From positions 53,837 through 117,836 of the forward strand of contig JABCPU010000209.1 of NCBI GenBank assembly GCA_016800925.1: DNA of 64,000 bases. The letters are read 5' to 3'. Of the stretch, positions 33,325-45,626 are shown in pieces. The translations under genes were made by a program, and so were the position numbers. Numbering within the stretch: position 1 is the stretch's first letter; every line of letters starts with the position of its first letter. The notes under the pieces are model-generated. The model saw nothing but the letters and a program-made list of their open reading frames with translations, was not told the origin of the DNA and did not search any database. Source of the DNA: Suillus spraguei. Its lineage: Eukaryota > Basidiomycota > Agaricomycetes > Boletales > Suillaceae.

Positions 33325-34675
33325 ACAGTAGACATGCTCATAATGCATAGGGTAACAATGCATAAATCTCATAATGCATGGACTTTTCAAGATCCCATTG
33401 ATGTTCCTATGTAATTGTGTACATATTGCATATTGCATAATACATGACCTCGGCATGGTTTGTATGCATTATGAAGTGCAAAATTAATAGGGTGCCAATC
33501 TGCAAAGCCACTGAAATGAACACTTAACTTACGCATGTTATGGATGCTTATGAATGCTTATGACTTCAGTAGTGCACTCATGAATTGGTGTGGATGTCCT
33601 TCACTGTTATTATTTTACTTCGCCATTCTAAACTCACAAGAAATGGAGAACTGAGAGTTTCAATTGATGATAATCTTTCGTATATCGCTGAGGATAACAT
33701 GGGCTTGATTTGAACTGTGGGAGGCAACTTCAGCGCAATAATGACTAAAAGGGTGCACAAGCCCATATACGGCTCCCAGAAAGAGCCTCAAAGGCTCGCT
33801 TCTGGATTTTGGTTTTGCAGATCAGTGGGATGTAAGGTGCTGCATAAATGTATTGTTCCGCTTGTGCAGCATTGTTTCTTTGAACTATGTATAGAAGCTA
33901 GCGAGCAATTACAACAGTATCATACACAAAAATGTCCCTAAACTCAAAGCATAAACCCTGCAATAAGCCCACAGTATGCAACCAACCTGCAAAACAGCGG
34001 AAAATTATCATGAAGGACACTGCTTGAACTTTGGCTCTTTCACCTGAATGCTCTTCTCATCAAAATCTTACTCTCTTGGACTGGATGACAGTCTATTCAT
34101 TCATTGACTCTCATCCTAATGTTACACAAGCCGAATTATAGAACACTTTAAATCTCTCAAATCTGGTGCTCTCATTTTCACACAGTTGATTTTGTCTTGT
34201 AAGTTAAGGGTGGCCTCAAAATTTGTATTCCCGCGTGTCCACAGCAAGCAGCTGACCAACTGTCCTCCACTGAAGCTGACCTTATGCGATCTGTCAACAA
34301 TCTCAAGGCATGCAATCATATTTTCGGTCAATTACTAACTCTTGATGAACTCCTGGACCCTGCCGAGGGAAGGGATATGGGGAATTTCCAGCATTCAAGG
34401 GTGGTGATAAAGCAATTGCAGATGAGGTCTGTTGTGAAGTTACCATTGCAAGTGGTGAAGTCATTGAGATTGGTTCTGACAATGACAATGACAATAACAA
34501 TGATTCAGTGGCTGCATCAATCGCATGGACAGATCTTCTCCAGTTGTGCCAGCAACTCGAGGTTGTATGCAGTCACATGCATCACACAAATGTGACATAT
34601 ATGGTGTTGCATATCTCTCATAATGCATAAACTATTGGTGGTCCCAACAGTATGCATTATGAGCATGTCTACTGT
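33325..34675. mobile_element. Non-autonomous DNA element with 25-bp TIRs
   Basis: ACAGTAGACATGCTCATAAT... at 33325 recurs as its inverse at 34651-34675 (25 of 25 bp). It is flanked by ACT at 33322-33324 and 34676-34678. The interior (1.35 kb) has no transposase frame. Related interior sequence occurs at 45550-45626, and a related right end at 42955-43022. Confidence 0.8.
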
Positions 34676-34679
34676 ACTC

Positions 34680-35211
34680 GTGAGTCATGCCCAGCTGGTG
34701 AAGTCATGTGTTGAGATATTTGGATGTCGATATATAGTGAGTAGCAAAAATAATCACACAATGTGTTATGCTTAGTGGCAACTAAGCCTTTAACAATGAA
34801 CCCAAAAGACACAAGCTTAAGGATTGCTAAGGTCAAGTTAGAGAATACAGGACATATATCTACTGACTATATAAGAAGTATTAAAGCAGAGCTTTAAGTA
34901 ATCGTCCAATAGGAATAATAGCCTTGGAATCATACCATAGAATGTGATGGAATGTGATGGAATGTGTCAGAAGCGTGATTAGTGAAATGGTGACAATGTG
35001 AAGTGTGAAAGAGTGACAATGTAATAAGGTGAAGGGAGAACCGTAACACAATGTATACATCTAAATTCTGCTGACCTTCTAATCTTCCTCTTCCTCCACT
35101 ATAAACCACAGTGTCTGCTTCAAGCGTAGTCATACATTCACTTCATGCATTAGCAATAGCCAGTTTGCAACTTTTTACTGCACATCACCAGTAATGAACA
35201 TGCCTTTGACA
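34680..35211. other. Intergenic, dispersed repeat near the LINE target
   Basis: No gene. 35070-35211 matches 15000-15140, a repeat shared with the DUF6533 neighbourhood. Confidence 0.5.
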
Positions 35212-35436
35212 CTTTGTCATGAAAGACTTTACAGTTATAACTTTAATGGCATCGCTTCTTGGCTTCTTATCAAGTGGCACCCCGACCAGGACCCCGAAAA
35301 CCAACCAACCAACATCGCGTCCAATGACGCCAATGTCGCCCAATGGCGACCCACCACGCCCATAGTACCGCCCCAACACCCCGCAAACACCAAACCAGCA
35401 TCCTTGGCCCAACAACCCAAGAGCTCACCATAGAGC

Positions 35437-37278
35437 ATGGCTCCCAACGACGCCACACAACCAACAGCTACTGCTCCCGCGATGCGTGGAGCTCGGCTCC
35501 GTACGACAGCCAAAGCACTTCTTGCACCCAGCAAAACAATAGAGGAACATTTAAATGGAATAGGCACCCGCACGGACATTATCACTCTAACATCGGCCAG
35601 AAAGCAACTCAGTATGAACGGAATGGCCATTTCCACAGCGGGTGGCACCATAAAACACATCATTGGAGCTATCTTCGAAATAAGCCTTACACCTACACTC
35701 GGAGCAACACACTCCGAATCACTGCAAGCAATCGCAATAATCCTGAATGAAATCAAACAAACGATAGACACTAATAACATTATAGATAAACTAAGCACGC
35801 TACTAGGTGGACCGATTGCGACCCTAGACAAAAAAGTTGACACCCTCACAAACCTGGCGGAATCTCATGCAGCTGCGCTAGAGAAGACAGTAACAGAGGT
35901 AAGTAAACAACTAGCAGATTCTATTGAAGGCATTGGAAAGGCGGTAGAAAAGACATCCCAAATGCACACCCACCAGCAGAACGAAAACAGCAATGGCGGA
36001 TCTGAAGGACCATGCTCATATGCTGCAGTCACCAAGACGGGCATACCCGCCCAACTAATGAAACTCTTATCCCGCAGCGAAGCACAATCAAGGCAAATAC
36101 TTATCGACAGAAGATCATACCAAGAGGCCAATGATCTCAAGGACCTCACAGAGGTCCAATTGGTCGCAAAAGCTGAACTTGCGCTGGAACTAATGTCAAA
36201 AGCAGGCATCGAGCTCCCTGAGAACATAGTGATTCTATCCGCAAGAAAGTTACCCCATGGAGGCATTTTGTACGAGCTCAATGCCATGACATCAGCAGCT
36301 TGGATCAATATCCCAACAAACAGAAGTACTTTCCTTAACCATTTTGGCGCTGACATTATCATCAAGGACTGCGCGTATCACCTCCTCTTAGAGAACATCC
36401 CCATCTCATTTGATCCTAGCTCACAGATTGCATTAGCAGACATGGAACGGAAAGGAGGCCTGACTCGGGACGACATAATCAAAGCTCGCTACATCAAACC
36501 CATCGCATGATGCAGCCCCAACCAACGCACAGCCCATGTCACACTAACCCTAAAATCCAAGAATGCCGCCAACCAGATCATTCGGTTCAGAATATCAATT
36601 GAAGGGAAGAAAGTATACAGCCGCAAGCTACTCCCGGAACCCACAAGATGCCTCAAATGCCATGCATTTAACAGCGGCCACATTGCAGCAGACTGCCCCC
36701 AAGAACACGACACCTGCGGAACTTGTGGTGCTGAACACTGAACAGCAAGCTGTGCCGTAGAAATTCAAGAGCTGTATCACTGTGCCAACTGCAAAGTCGA
36801 GGGACACGCATCATGGAGCCGAGACTGCCCAATATTCATCGCCAAATGGCAGACGCACAGAGCCAGAAATGAGGAGGCCAAATACAAATACTTCCCCACA
36901 GATGACCCACTCACATGGGACACCATCGAAGGTAGGTCCGACAATTACAAAGCTGACTCCTCTCCCCCACAGAATCATTATCAAGCCCCCAACAATGAGT
37001 GGAAGACTGACCACAAATGTCGCCAACACAACCACAGCACACAAGAGAATGTCAACCAAATCCCTTTAGGCATGCAGACGAGACTGACAGATAGATGGAC
37101 GACCACCCAGAACCAACCTCAGCCAGACCCCACAACCCAAACCATGCCCACAGCACCCGTGAAACAACGAGACCCCATCGACTGGTCCTCCCCGCCTTCT
37201 TCTAGCTTCCCTTCTCCCATCTACCACACGCCGGCATCACTACCCGAAAGTAGTACAGACCTTTCAGGCTGGGACTGA
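35437..37278 (+). pseudogene. LINE ORF1 (gag-like, CCHC)
   Basis: A single frame of 613 codons with two in-frame TGA stops, at 36508-36510 and 36739-36741. Residues 1-355 are helical with a coiled-coil-like middle. Cys-rich knuckles follow: CLKCHAFNSGHIAADC, then CGTCGAEH..ASC, then CANCKVEGHASWSRDC. This is the usual triple gag-type arrangement of LINE ORF1p. The C-terminus is Pro/Ser-rich. Both stops sit where Arg (CGA) fits the motif. The ORF1 stop TGA overlaps the ORF2 ATG by one base (TGATG at 37276-37280), suggesting termination-reinitiation. Confidence 0.87.
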
Positions 37279-40200
37279 TGGCGGACATCGAACATCATCA
37301 ACCAACTGACAGAGACGACTTCAAGATCTGGCAACAAAATCTCTGTAAATCACTCAACGCTTGGGAACACATGCTACACAACCTAGACCCAAATGTATAT
37401 GATATGGTCTGTATTTAAGAACCCTATCTCAACCCTGTCAACCTTGCCAACGCATCTACTCTGGGCCGATTTTGGGATGTCATATACCCGTCCAATCACC
37501 ACTCTCACGCTGCATGGTCCCAAACGTTAATACTTGTCAATAAACGCATATCCAAGAACAACTGGCACATAATACCTATCAACTCGCTGAATGTCATGGC
37601 CATAGAACTCATGGGGCAATTTGTCAAGGTGCGTATATATAATATTTATAACTCCTGCGAGAATGACCACATGCTATACTTCCTGGAACGGCACATGTGC
37701 TCTGAGCAAATGGCGCGCCGTCAACGCAACAAAAGAGTCGCTCAAGGCAATCACCATTTAAATGAACATATTGTATGGCTAGGGGACTTCAATCGTCACC
37801 ACCCCATGTGGGAACTTGAACATAACACGCACCTATTCACTGCAGCGAATTTAGACGCTGCAGGTGTACTAATCAATCTTTTATCTTTGTACAATTTGAT
37901 GCAGGTTCTCCCAGCTGGTCTCACCACCTTAGAGGCATCCAACATGAAGAATCACACCAGACCGGATAATGTTTTCTGTTCTGAAGGCCTTGAACAAGCC
38001 TTCTCACAATGTGATGTTAAGTATCACCTCTGCCCTCTTGTAACTGACCATTTCCCGATTGTTAGCACCCTGGACCTCAACCCCGAACGCATCAATGTTA
38101 CTCCCCACCTCAACTACCGCAATGTAGACTGGGATGAATTCAATGAAGCTCTGGCCAACAAACTCAACACAATTAACAACCCTGCCGAACTAACAGCCCC
38201 CAAACGATTTGAACACGCCCTCAAAGCTCTCACACAAGCAATCGCAGACACTGTCGAAGAGAAAGTTCCCCAAGTCAAACCCTCACAATATGCCAAACGC
38301 TGGTGGATGAAAGAGCTAGGACAAGAACGGAAAGCAGTACACAAATTGGGCAGGCAGGCTCGAAACAAGATCACACAACGAAACCACCCAGTACATGAGG
38401 AATATCACGTAGCATGCAACAAATTCTCAGAGAATATCAAGAAGGCTGAGGAATCTCACTGGTCTGAATGGCTAGACACGCTGACATCCACAGGCATTTG
38501 GAATTTTCACAGATATGCTACAAGCAATCCAGCAGACCAGATTCATACTCGCATCAAGATACTCAAGGACCCACAGGACGAACAGGCCAGCAATTCAACT
38601 CAAGATAACAACCGAAAGAGCGAACTCTTATATAATACCTTCTTCCACCCACCGCCTGAAGATGATTTTGTAGACCCTAATTATATCTACCAACCTCCCA
38701 TTTGTGAATTTAAACTAATAACTAACCAACAGATAATTCAAGCCATAGCAAAACTCACCCCACACAAAGCTCCTGGACCGAACGGAATCAGCAATATTGT
38801 CTTCATGAAATGTGCCCCCCTCCTCGTCCCATTCCTAGGACCAATCTTCTGCGCCACATTCACCCTGAAAGTCTACCCAGAACAATGGAAGAAATAATCT
38901 ACGATAGTACTCAGAAAGCCAGGAAGACCGGACTATAGTGTACCGAAAGCATATAGACCCATCACCCTTCTCAACACTATGGCTAAGCTTCTGTCCTCAT
39001 GTGTAGCAAATGATCTAACATATATTGCAGAGCAGCACCAACTCCTCCCCCCAACGCACTTTGGAGGATGCCCAGGAAGATCAACAACGGACTTGCTACA
39101 CCTGCTAACAAAGTTCATCACAGATGCATGGGGCTCGAAGGATCAATTTGTCTCCGTCCTCTTCCTAGACGTCAAAGCCATTTTCCCCAGCATAATTGTC
39201 AAACACCTACTACACAACCTCCGCAAAGCCAGAATCCCAGAAGAGTACATCAGTTGGTATGAAAGAAGACTCGCAAACAGGACCACTACACTATCCTTCG
39301 ACGACTTCCAATCTGCCATCTTCAATGTTCACGATGGCCTTGATCAAGGATGCCCTCTCTCCCCCTAGGTTTCATATTCTACAATGCTGACAGCTTACAA
39401 ATTGCAGACCCAAGACCAAGCAAAGGCGAGCTCAGTTTGGGCTTCATCGACGACATAGCAATCGCCGCTAGGGCCAGAACGTATGAACTGGCCAATGAAA
39501 AACTCAAAGGAATGATGGAAAAACCCGGAGGAGTGCTCGAATGGAGCCGGAAACACAATGCTGAATTTGAGCTCGACAAAATGGCCCTTGTATGCCTGTC
39601 AAGAAAACGCATACCAGATGCCAGTAATCCCAAAAAGACAGTCCAAGTCCCTAGACCACCCATCACAATAAGTGGACACACCATACATCCATCAAGCTCA
39701 CACAAGTTTTTAGGCATCATCATTGATCAAGAACTGAGATTCAAGGAACAAGCGGCAAGCACCCTGGCCAAGGGCACAAAATACACGTTGGCATGCAGTC
39801 AAATGACCAGAATGACCAAGGGCATCAAAGGATGCTGGATGAGGCACCTTTATGAAGGGGTAATCTTACCAAAAATGTTATACACTGCTGACATCTGGTG
39901 CGCAGGCTTAATCTCCAAAGGCAAGGGGAAAAAATCTGGAGGGAGAGGCGTGAGAAGCTTCGCATCACAAATGGCTAGAGTGCAAAGAATGGCAGCACTT
40001 CTTATTACGGGCGCAATGCATTCAACTCCCAATGATCTACTCCTCGCACACGCTAACTTACCTCCTTTTCAGCAAACCCTCCGCATGATATGTCGCCGAT
40101 CTACTCTCTGTATGACCACACTCCACAAATCACACCTGCTCCAGAAAGGCATCAAAAGCGCCTTCAACTTCCACGTGAACTGCAACTTTGAGGGTTCAAA

Positions 40201-41311
40201 ACGCCACCCATCCCCCCTGCACAAGCTCTTCAATGAATTCAAGATCAACCCAACAATAACGGAAACCCTGGAACCGGTTCGACACTACCCTAAGTGGGTC
40301 CCAGATGTTGAGTTGAGAATAGCGAGCAAACCAGAGGAGGCACACCTGGAGGACACAATAGCAGACAAGGACTTAAGAGTTTACTCAGATGGGTCGGCAA
40401 TTGATGGTGGTATAGGAGGGGCGGCAGTGCTAATGGAGGGCAACAGAATGGTGGACGAGAGGAGGTTTTACCTAGAAAAGACCAAAGAACATACAGTATA
40501 TGAAAAGGAGATTGTGGGAATGATCCTGGCAGTAGAGTTGTTGAGAGAAAGAACAAGACGAAGGGGCAGAACTAGACCAACCATGGCGCTTGGGGTGGAT
40601 AACCAAGCAGCGATTCGAGCAACTGGTGGATTCCAATCGCAACCAGGACACTACCTCATTGATATATTCCATGACGACCTACGTCGACTACTGCTGAGGA
40701 ACGATGACCACAAACTGATCATATGATGGTCAGCTGGCCATATAGGCATTCCTGGAAATGAAGCAGCAGATGAACAGGCAAAACGCGCCACCCAGGGAGA
40801 GAATTCAGAGAACCTCAAACTCCCCACATCCCTCTGCAATGCAGACAACACCCCCATCCTACTCCCATGCAGCATCATTGCACTCGAGACAACATCCATC
40901 CTCCAAACATCTCCCAGATACGCACGATTCAAAGAAATAGACCCATCCTTCCCCTCCAAAGGTTTTGCGAAACTGGCTGAGAAACTCCCCAGACACCACG
41001 CGTCACTGCTAATCCAATTATGAACAGGACACATACCGCTGAACAAGCACCTCCATCGCATCTTGAAAGCCCCTTCCCCGCTTTGCCCATCCTGCCGAGA
41101 ATGAGATGAATCAGTTCATCATTATCTACTTGCCTGCCCGACGTACACCAGACAAAGAAGCGCTATGAGAGCAGAACTCGGTCCCAAAGCACACCAACTG
41201 AAAAATCTGCTGAATGATGACAAATGCACCAAATCCCTCTTCAAATTCATCGCCCGCACTCGTCGCCTGCTCAGCTCCTTTGGAGATGTTACCCCCCCAG
41301 AACAAGATTAG
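37278..41311 (+). pseudogene. LINE ORF2: endonuclease, reverse transcriptase, RNase H
   Basis: Domains in order: an APE-type endonuclease (EPYLNP; WLGDFNRHHPMW; TDHFPIVSTLDL) at about 37400-38080; reverse transcriptase (HKAPGPNGISN; YRPITLLNTMAKLL; FLDVKAIFPSI; GLDQGCPLSP; GFIDDIAIAA) at about 38740-39700; RNase H (VYSDGSAIDGGIGGAAV, YEKEI, ALGVDNQAAI, SAGHIGIPGNEAADE) at about 40375-40790; and a C-terminal CX2C..HHYLLAC zinc motif near 41090. The RT site reads FIDD rather than FADD. Stops occur at 37416, 38895, 40724, 41021 and 41102, with a frameshift near 39360. The C-terminal end is TAG at 41309-41311. Confidence 0.92.
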
Positions 41312-41534
41312 AATCAGATTCATAGAAGTTGGCTAACCAGAAAGCCACTCGAAACCCCATGTCATGCCTTTAGATGGCGTCTATCATCCTCACGAAAGCC
41401 TGGACCAATATCATGGACACACATAGAACCTAAACACACATATTATTTTAGCACTGTAAATACACTGTAAGTACTGTCCAGCATAGGGCTCCGCCCCACG
41501 GGACAATAAACAATGATTAAAATAAAATAAAATA

Positions 41535-41678
41535 AACTTTAACCAATATTTTGAGAGAAGTAAAAGTACCACATCACCATCTTTGTGAGTTTATTGCCCA
41601 TTGAGGATGAGATGGGCAATAAACTCACAAAGATGGTGATGTGGTACTTTTACTTCTCTCAAAATATTGGTTAAAGTT
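41535..41678. repeat. Perfect 66-bp inverted repeat with 12-nt loop
   Basis: Arms 41535-41600 and 41613-41678 are exact complements; the loop is TTGAGGATGAGA. It follows directly on the LINE A-rich tail. No TSD of its own is seen. Confidence 0.97.
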
Positions 41679-41743
41679 ATAATTTATTTCAAGACCTCTT
41701 ATCATTATTAAAGATAATTATTAGGATGAAGCCTTAGCCAGGG

Positions 41744-41774
41744 AGCAAAAGGAGTGCGAAGCACTCCTTTTGCT
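41744..41774. repeat. Perfect 14-bp hairpin
   Basis: AGCAAAAGGAGTGC, GAA loop, GCACTCCTTTTGCT. It lies between the 66-bp inverted repeat and the right LINE TSD. Confidence 0.95.
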
Positions 41775-41865
41775 TCCTGTGCCAAAAGCACAACGGGTGG
41801 TGGACTCGTCCTATATAATGGGAGCACCTCTTTGTCATGAAAGACTTTACAGATATGTGATTCCG

Positions 41866-42552
41866 TCATTCCGAGCGACTCGTGAGTAGAATGTGGGTCA
41901 CGGGCAGATCAGGCTCACGAAGAGCCCGTGCAAGGGAAAGAATGAGATCAGTAATCTCAGATTTGGATGTGCATTCATCAAGAGCATCGACAACAAACGT
42001 CAAAGGTAGACCTTCAGGCAATCTGAATCGAAGGTTGCGGAGGGGTTGGAGAAAGAGAGCCTTTATCTGGTCGCAGAGAGGCGTGTCTGGATATAGTAGA
42101 GCAGGATTCTTGCAGATGGCTCTGCTCAGGTCTTGCTGGATGCTTGGAAAATTGTAGACGAGCGTCGCAAAGAAATATCCGGCTGTGCAACGTTCGGTGT
42201 GTTTCCGAGAGAAAAAGAATGTTCCCGCTAGGCGCATTTCGACATCCGTCTCTTTGGTCACTTTTTGACCTTTCATATTTTCAGCTACTGTAAACGCAAC
42301 GGCAGACTTTCCAACGCCAGCCGTTCCATGTAGCCAAATGAGCTGATTACTCTTTGTATTGCCCAGGAATCCGTAAATGTATTTGAGGAGACCCACCCGA
42401 GTCCCTTGCAAACATTTTGGATGGGGCTGACGCTCACGGGAGTTATATTGAGCACCCTTGACAGCAACCTCGGACAGTCTCGCCCAAGTTCCTGCAAGAG
42501 CTATCAGAGAGTTTAGAGAGCATGCAGAGATAAGAGATGGAAGGACTGACAC
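41866..42552 (-). pseudogene. NACHT-domain (NLR-like) gene fragment
   Basis: The N-terminal part of a NACHT NTPase: AAYNS-like lead-in (VAVKGAQYNSRERQPHPKC), Walker A GTAGVGKSA, the FFFSRKHTERC segment typical of fungal NACHT proteins, Walker B FVVDALDEC and the LLTSRSE sensor strand. It ends there: the frame hits TGA and no winged helix, ankyrin, TPR or WD40 region follows. A CTTGCAG acceptor near 42497 suggests the true exon starts at TWARLSEVAV. NACHT proteins act in fungal allorecognition. Truncated, so a relic. The LINE target duplication begins 14 bp beyond its end. Confidence 0.85.
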
Positions 42553-43380
42553 TGATCGTCACCCATTGATGAAGACTGTGATATGCGAGGTGCAATGAAC
42601 CAACTGAAAGTACTGGCTGGGTTCCAAGATGCGATGAGAAATAATCTAGGCGATAGTTATCTGGAGGGACGATGTACGAATATTTGAATCGAAGCTTGTA
42701 AGGGGTGACGTCGTAGAATGACCCAGTTGTCGCGTGATGAAAATGGAATAGACGAATGGATGTTTTGATCTATCCTGTTATAGAAAGCTCGCTAGATGGT
42801 CGTAGAATGCGGTTGAAGCTTGAAGAACGAGCAGGCGCTTGCCCTCCGACTCCAACACGCCGAGGCTGGCACTGCGGCCACACTACTGCACAGCCACACA
42901 GAACTTCATAATGTAATGCATGTCGTAACAATATGTCACGAAAGTGTAACATATACGGCATATCTCTCATATTGAATGCATGAACTTTTGGCGGTCCTGA
43001 CCGTATGTAGGTTCGTCGAGTGCAGTCGGATGTTGACGCTCATTTCTTGACCTACTCTATCCTTTATTCCAACAACTCCAGCTCTATGTCTGCAACATAC
43101 CATACACGCAGACTTGGATCCAGGACGGGATAGGCGACAATGATAAATATACTGCGTATTGATGCACAAAAGAAATATTCTATAGTGCTAGACGCAAACT
43201 CGCACACAATTCACTTCTACAAGACGACTTGCGCTCACTCGTATTACTATATTCTAATCGTAGTATACCGAAACTCAAGTAACCTGCATAGCCTATCTGA
43301 GAGGAGTTCGTATAACATTCAAATCCGTATGCTGCTTTGCGTCTGCAAAACGATGCTTCGTATACTTTGGCAATTCCATA
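42553..43380. other. Intergenic, partial TIR-element relic
   Basis: No gene supported. 42955-43022 resembles the right end of the element at 33325-34675 (GCATATCTCTCAT, GGTGGTCC-like block). Confidence 0.5.
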
Positions 43381-44883
43381 TTAGTTGGGGGTACCACGAG
43401 TGAACATGTTTTGGGCAAAACCGACTTGGTGCCTGCCGCTGTCGAACACAGTGTAGAAGCGCTGGAGGAATACGTAGCCATTAATAAAGTCATACCCTGC
43501 GCCAGTGGGTGTTTCAAGGGCTTTAACGACAAGATATATCTCATTGTCACCGCCCTCAATCATCTCATTGAGAGAACGAGGCCAAATTTGCGCATTAGGG
43601 ATGAGTTTGTAGATATACTGTGCAAATGGTTAACAAGGGATATGAGGGCCAACAGAATTGACATACACGGCCGATGTGGAAGTTCAAGTTATGTAGGGCA
43701 TCGTACTGGTGAAGGGAAATCTGGAGAAGACCATTTGCCGGATTCACAACACCGCCGGTTGCATCCTTGTACCTGTCATAGGCATCTATCGAACGCTGAT
43801 GAGACCATTATTACTCGTTGCACTCTGAATACACACCGATGGCAAGGTAAAGAAAGGTGGTACCACAGTCCACGATGCCAGCGGTGTAGTCCAAGATAAT
43901 TGTTGATTTTCCAGTACCGTAGCTGATCTTCTGATTGATACCCCAATACCGCGATGAGGGCGCAGTGGTGGTGATATCACTGAAACAATACAATTACTAT
44001 CAGTCTCGATTGATACAGAAGCTGAGGTGCCTTACGTGTACTCGATGTTCTGGTAGTACATTATAGGGTTGGTTCCACCGAAGGTAAGCTCTCCATGGTT
44101 GACTGTATTTGCAGTGATGGGCTGGAAAAAGATACCAACAACGGACCGACGAATGGTGGCTTGCTGATACAGGCGGTCAGTGATAGTCGGGAGCATTTGT
44201 TCTGGTGAATCTAGTAGGGCGCCGAGGCCTGACGATGTAGGCCCGATGCCAAGGACACCGTCAGCGCCGACGCGCCACGGAGTAAAAGTAACACCGAATT
44301 TCATCCCGCGGACCACGATTTTCTCAGTGAAATATATGTCATCTTCCGATATAGCTCCTATAGATACTAATTGTAGGTATTTTCAACTTATGGTATTGTT
44401 GTATGTCATACCTTCGAAGGAGCCATAACGGTAATTGACCGCCGCACGCTCTTCAGTGTCTTCGCCGCTGGAGCTGATGTACGGAGTATCGGCGCCAATC
44501 CATGTGATCGCGCTAGCGCTGTCGAGAATTAAGTTGTCTTCAATAATATGTTAGAAGCCGCATTTTTTCTCAGTGTCGAACTTACAGACTGTGAGGGGAT
44601 CCCCAATGGCAGCCTTCACGGTGTAGCCCGAAAATGTGTTCCCTAAATCGGCGTTGGACAAAGGAACTTTAGGATGAGTATGAATAGCATCATCACGTCG
44701 GCCATGCGTGCTGTATTCCCCAAAGGCCGCCAAGCGAGCTTCATCATGCCGCAAGAGGTCGGTAATATTGGAGAATGCTAGGTTGCTGGTAATGGGGAGG
44801 GTGATGGGGGAATCGCGAACTTCAACGGGCAATCCCGCGACTGAGAAAGCTAGGAGTGGGAACAAGAATATAACGGAGAACAT
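43381..44883 (-). CDS. Secreted pepsin-like aspartic protease (family A1), intact, six exons
   Basis: Exons 44883-44586, 44537-44412, 44366-44036, 43979-43837, 43785-43667 and 43617-43381 join in frame to 417 residues. Introns are 45-56 bp with GT..AG ends. The start has a signal peptide (MFSVIFLFPLLAFSVAG) and a propeptide. The first catalytic motif is LILDSASAITWIGAD and the second GIVDCGTTFLYLA. Both catalytic Asp are present, but DTG is replaced by DSA and DCG. The C-terminus (YDFINGYVFLQRFYTVFDS, VGFAQ) is classical A1, close to polyporopepsin-type enzymes. It likely digests extracellular protein. It is the only undamaged single gene model in the right half of the window. Activity with the DSA motif is uncertain. 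Confidence 0.9.
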
Positions 44884-45626
44884 GACTTACTGGAAAGTCA
44901 TATCATACTTGGTTATATATGTGATAGCGAACGCGATGGCAATGCTCGCACCTTAGCCACGTCAGTCCCCCTCGAAAAAGTGATGACAAGATAGTCGCGA
45001 TACCAGTCATCGTGAGTGCAAGGGCTCGATGAAATGTAGCAAGAGATGGTTTGCTTGTAATCCTGGCATGTCAAATTCCTGAATCTCAGTGTCGTCAGGT
45101 GTCAGTCAGGACTGGATGACTTAATTTGATTTGAACTGTGATATTCACTGCGGAAACGAGAATTTGCTCTGGCCTGCACAGGGTGCGAAAAGCGGTATAT
45201 AATCGGAGGTGGGCAAATCCCGAGGTGATAGAACAGTACGAAGTAGCCTTCTAATCCGACGTAGGAACACTGACTATTGCAGAGTTTGAATATGGATTGC
45301 TATTACTATTCCGACAGCTGGATGATGTCTGGTTTGTAGTGTCCGGATATCTGATTTCAGTCTCTGAATACGAAGCTATCGTGCGACTATAAAAGACAGC
45401 GAGTGCGTAGTTGGATTTAGCTGTTCACCTGTGAAAATAACATCACACACCGTGTGAGGGCGAAACGTGACTTTGTTGGGTTGGGCCATGGCAGAGAAAC
45501 TCATTCTGGCGTTGTCAAGGCACCCTTGGCAGCACTTTTTAGTGCTTCCCACATCTGCAAAACGACTAAATGAACGCTTAGCTTAAGCGCATTACGGACA
45601 CTCACGAATGCTTACGACCTCAGTAG
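44884..45626. other. Intergenic, host of the hAT insertion
   Basis: Contains the upstream region of the protease. 45550-45626 is similar to 33510-33570 and continues after the hAT at 56312, so the hAT landed in an older repeat. Confidence 0.6.

Larger units (their letters stand above)
35235..41829 (+). mobile_element. Full-length LINE (APE-RT-RNase H type) between 23-bp TSDs
   Basis: The 23 bp starting CTTTGTCATGAAAGACTTTA at 35212-35234 are repeated exactly at 41830-41852. Between them lie a 5' leader, ORF1, ORF2, a (TAAAA)-type tail at about 41515-41534, and 295 bp of extra DNA with two hairpins. The domain order suggests an I/Tad-like clade. Both ORFs are damaged. Confidence 0.9.

Noticed and set aside
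33322..34678. Assignment of the TIR element to the KDZ superfamily
   Set aside because: The only link is proximity of a possible KDZ-associated fragment outside the TIR; the short ACT repeat does not decide the superfamily.
35865..36365. 166-residue minus ORF
   Set aside because: A shadow of LINE ORF1, which has the family domains and TSD-bounded context.
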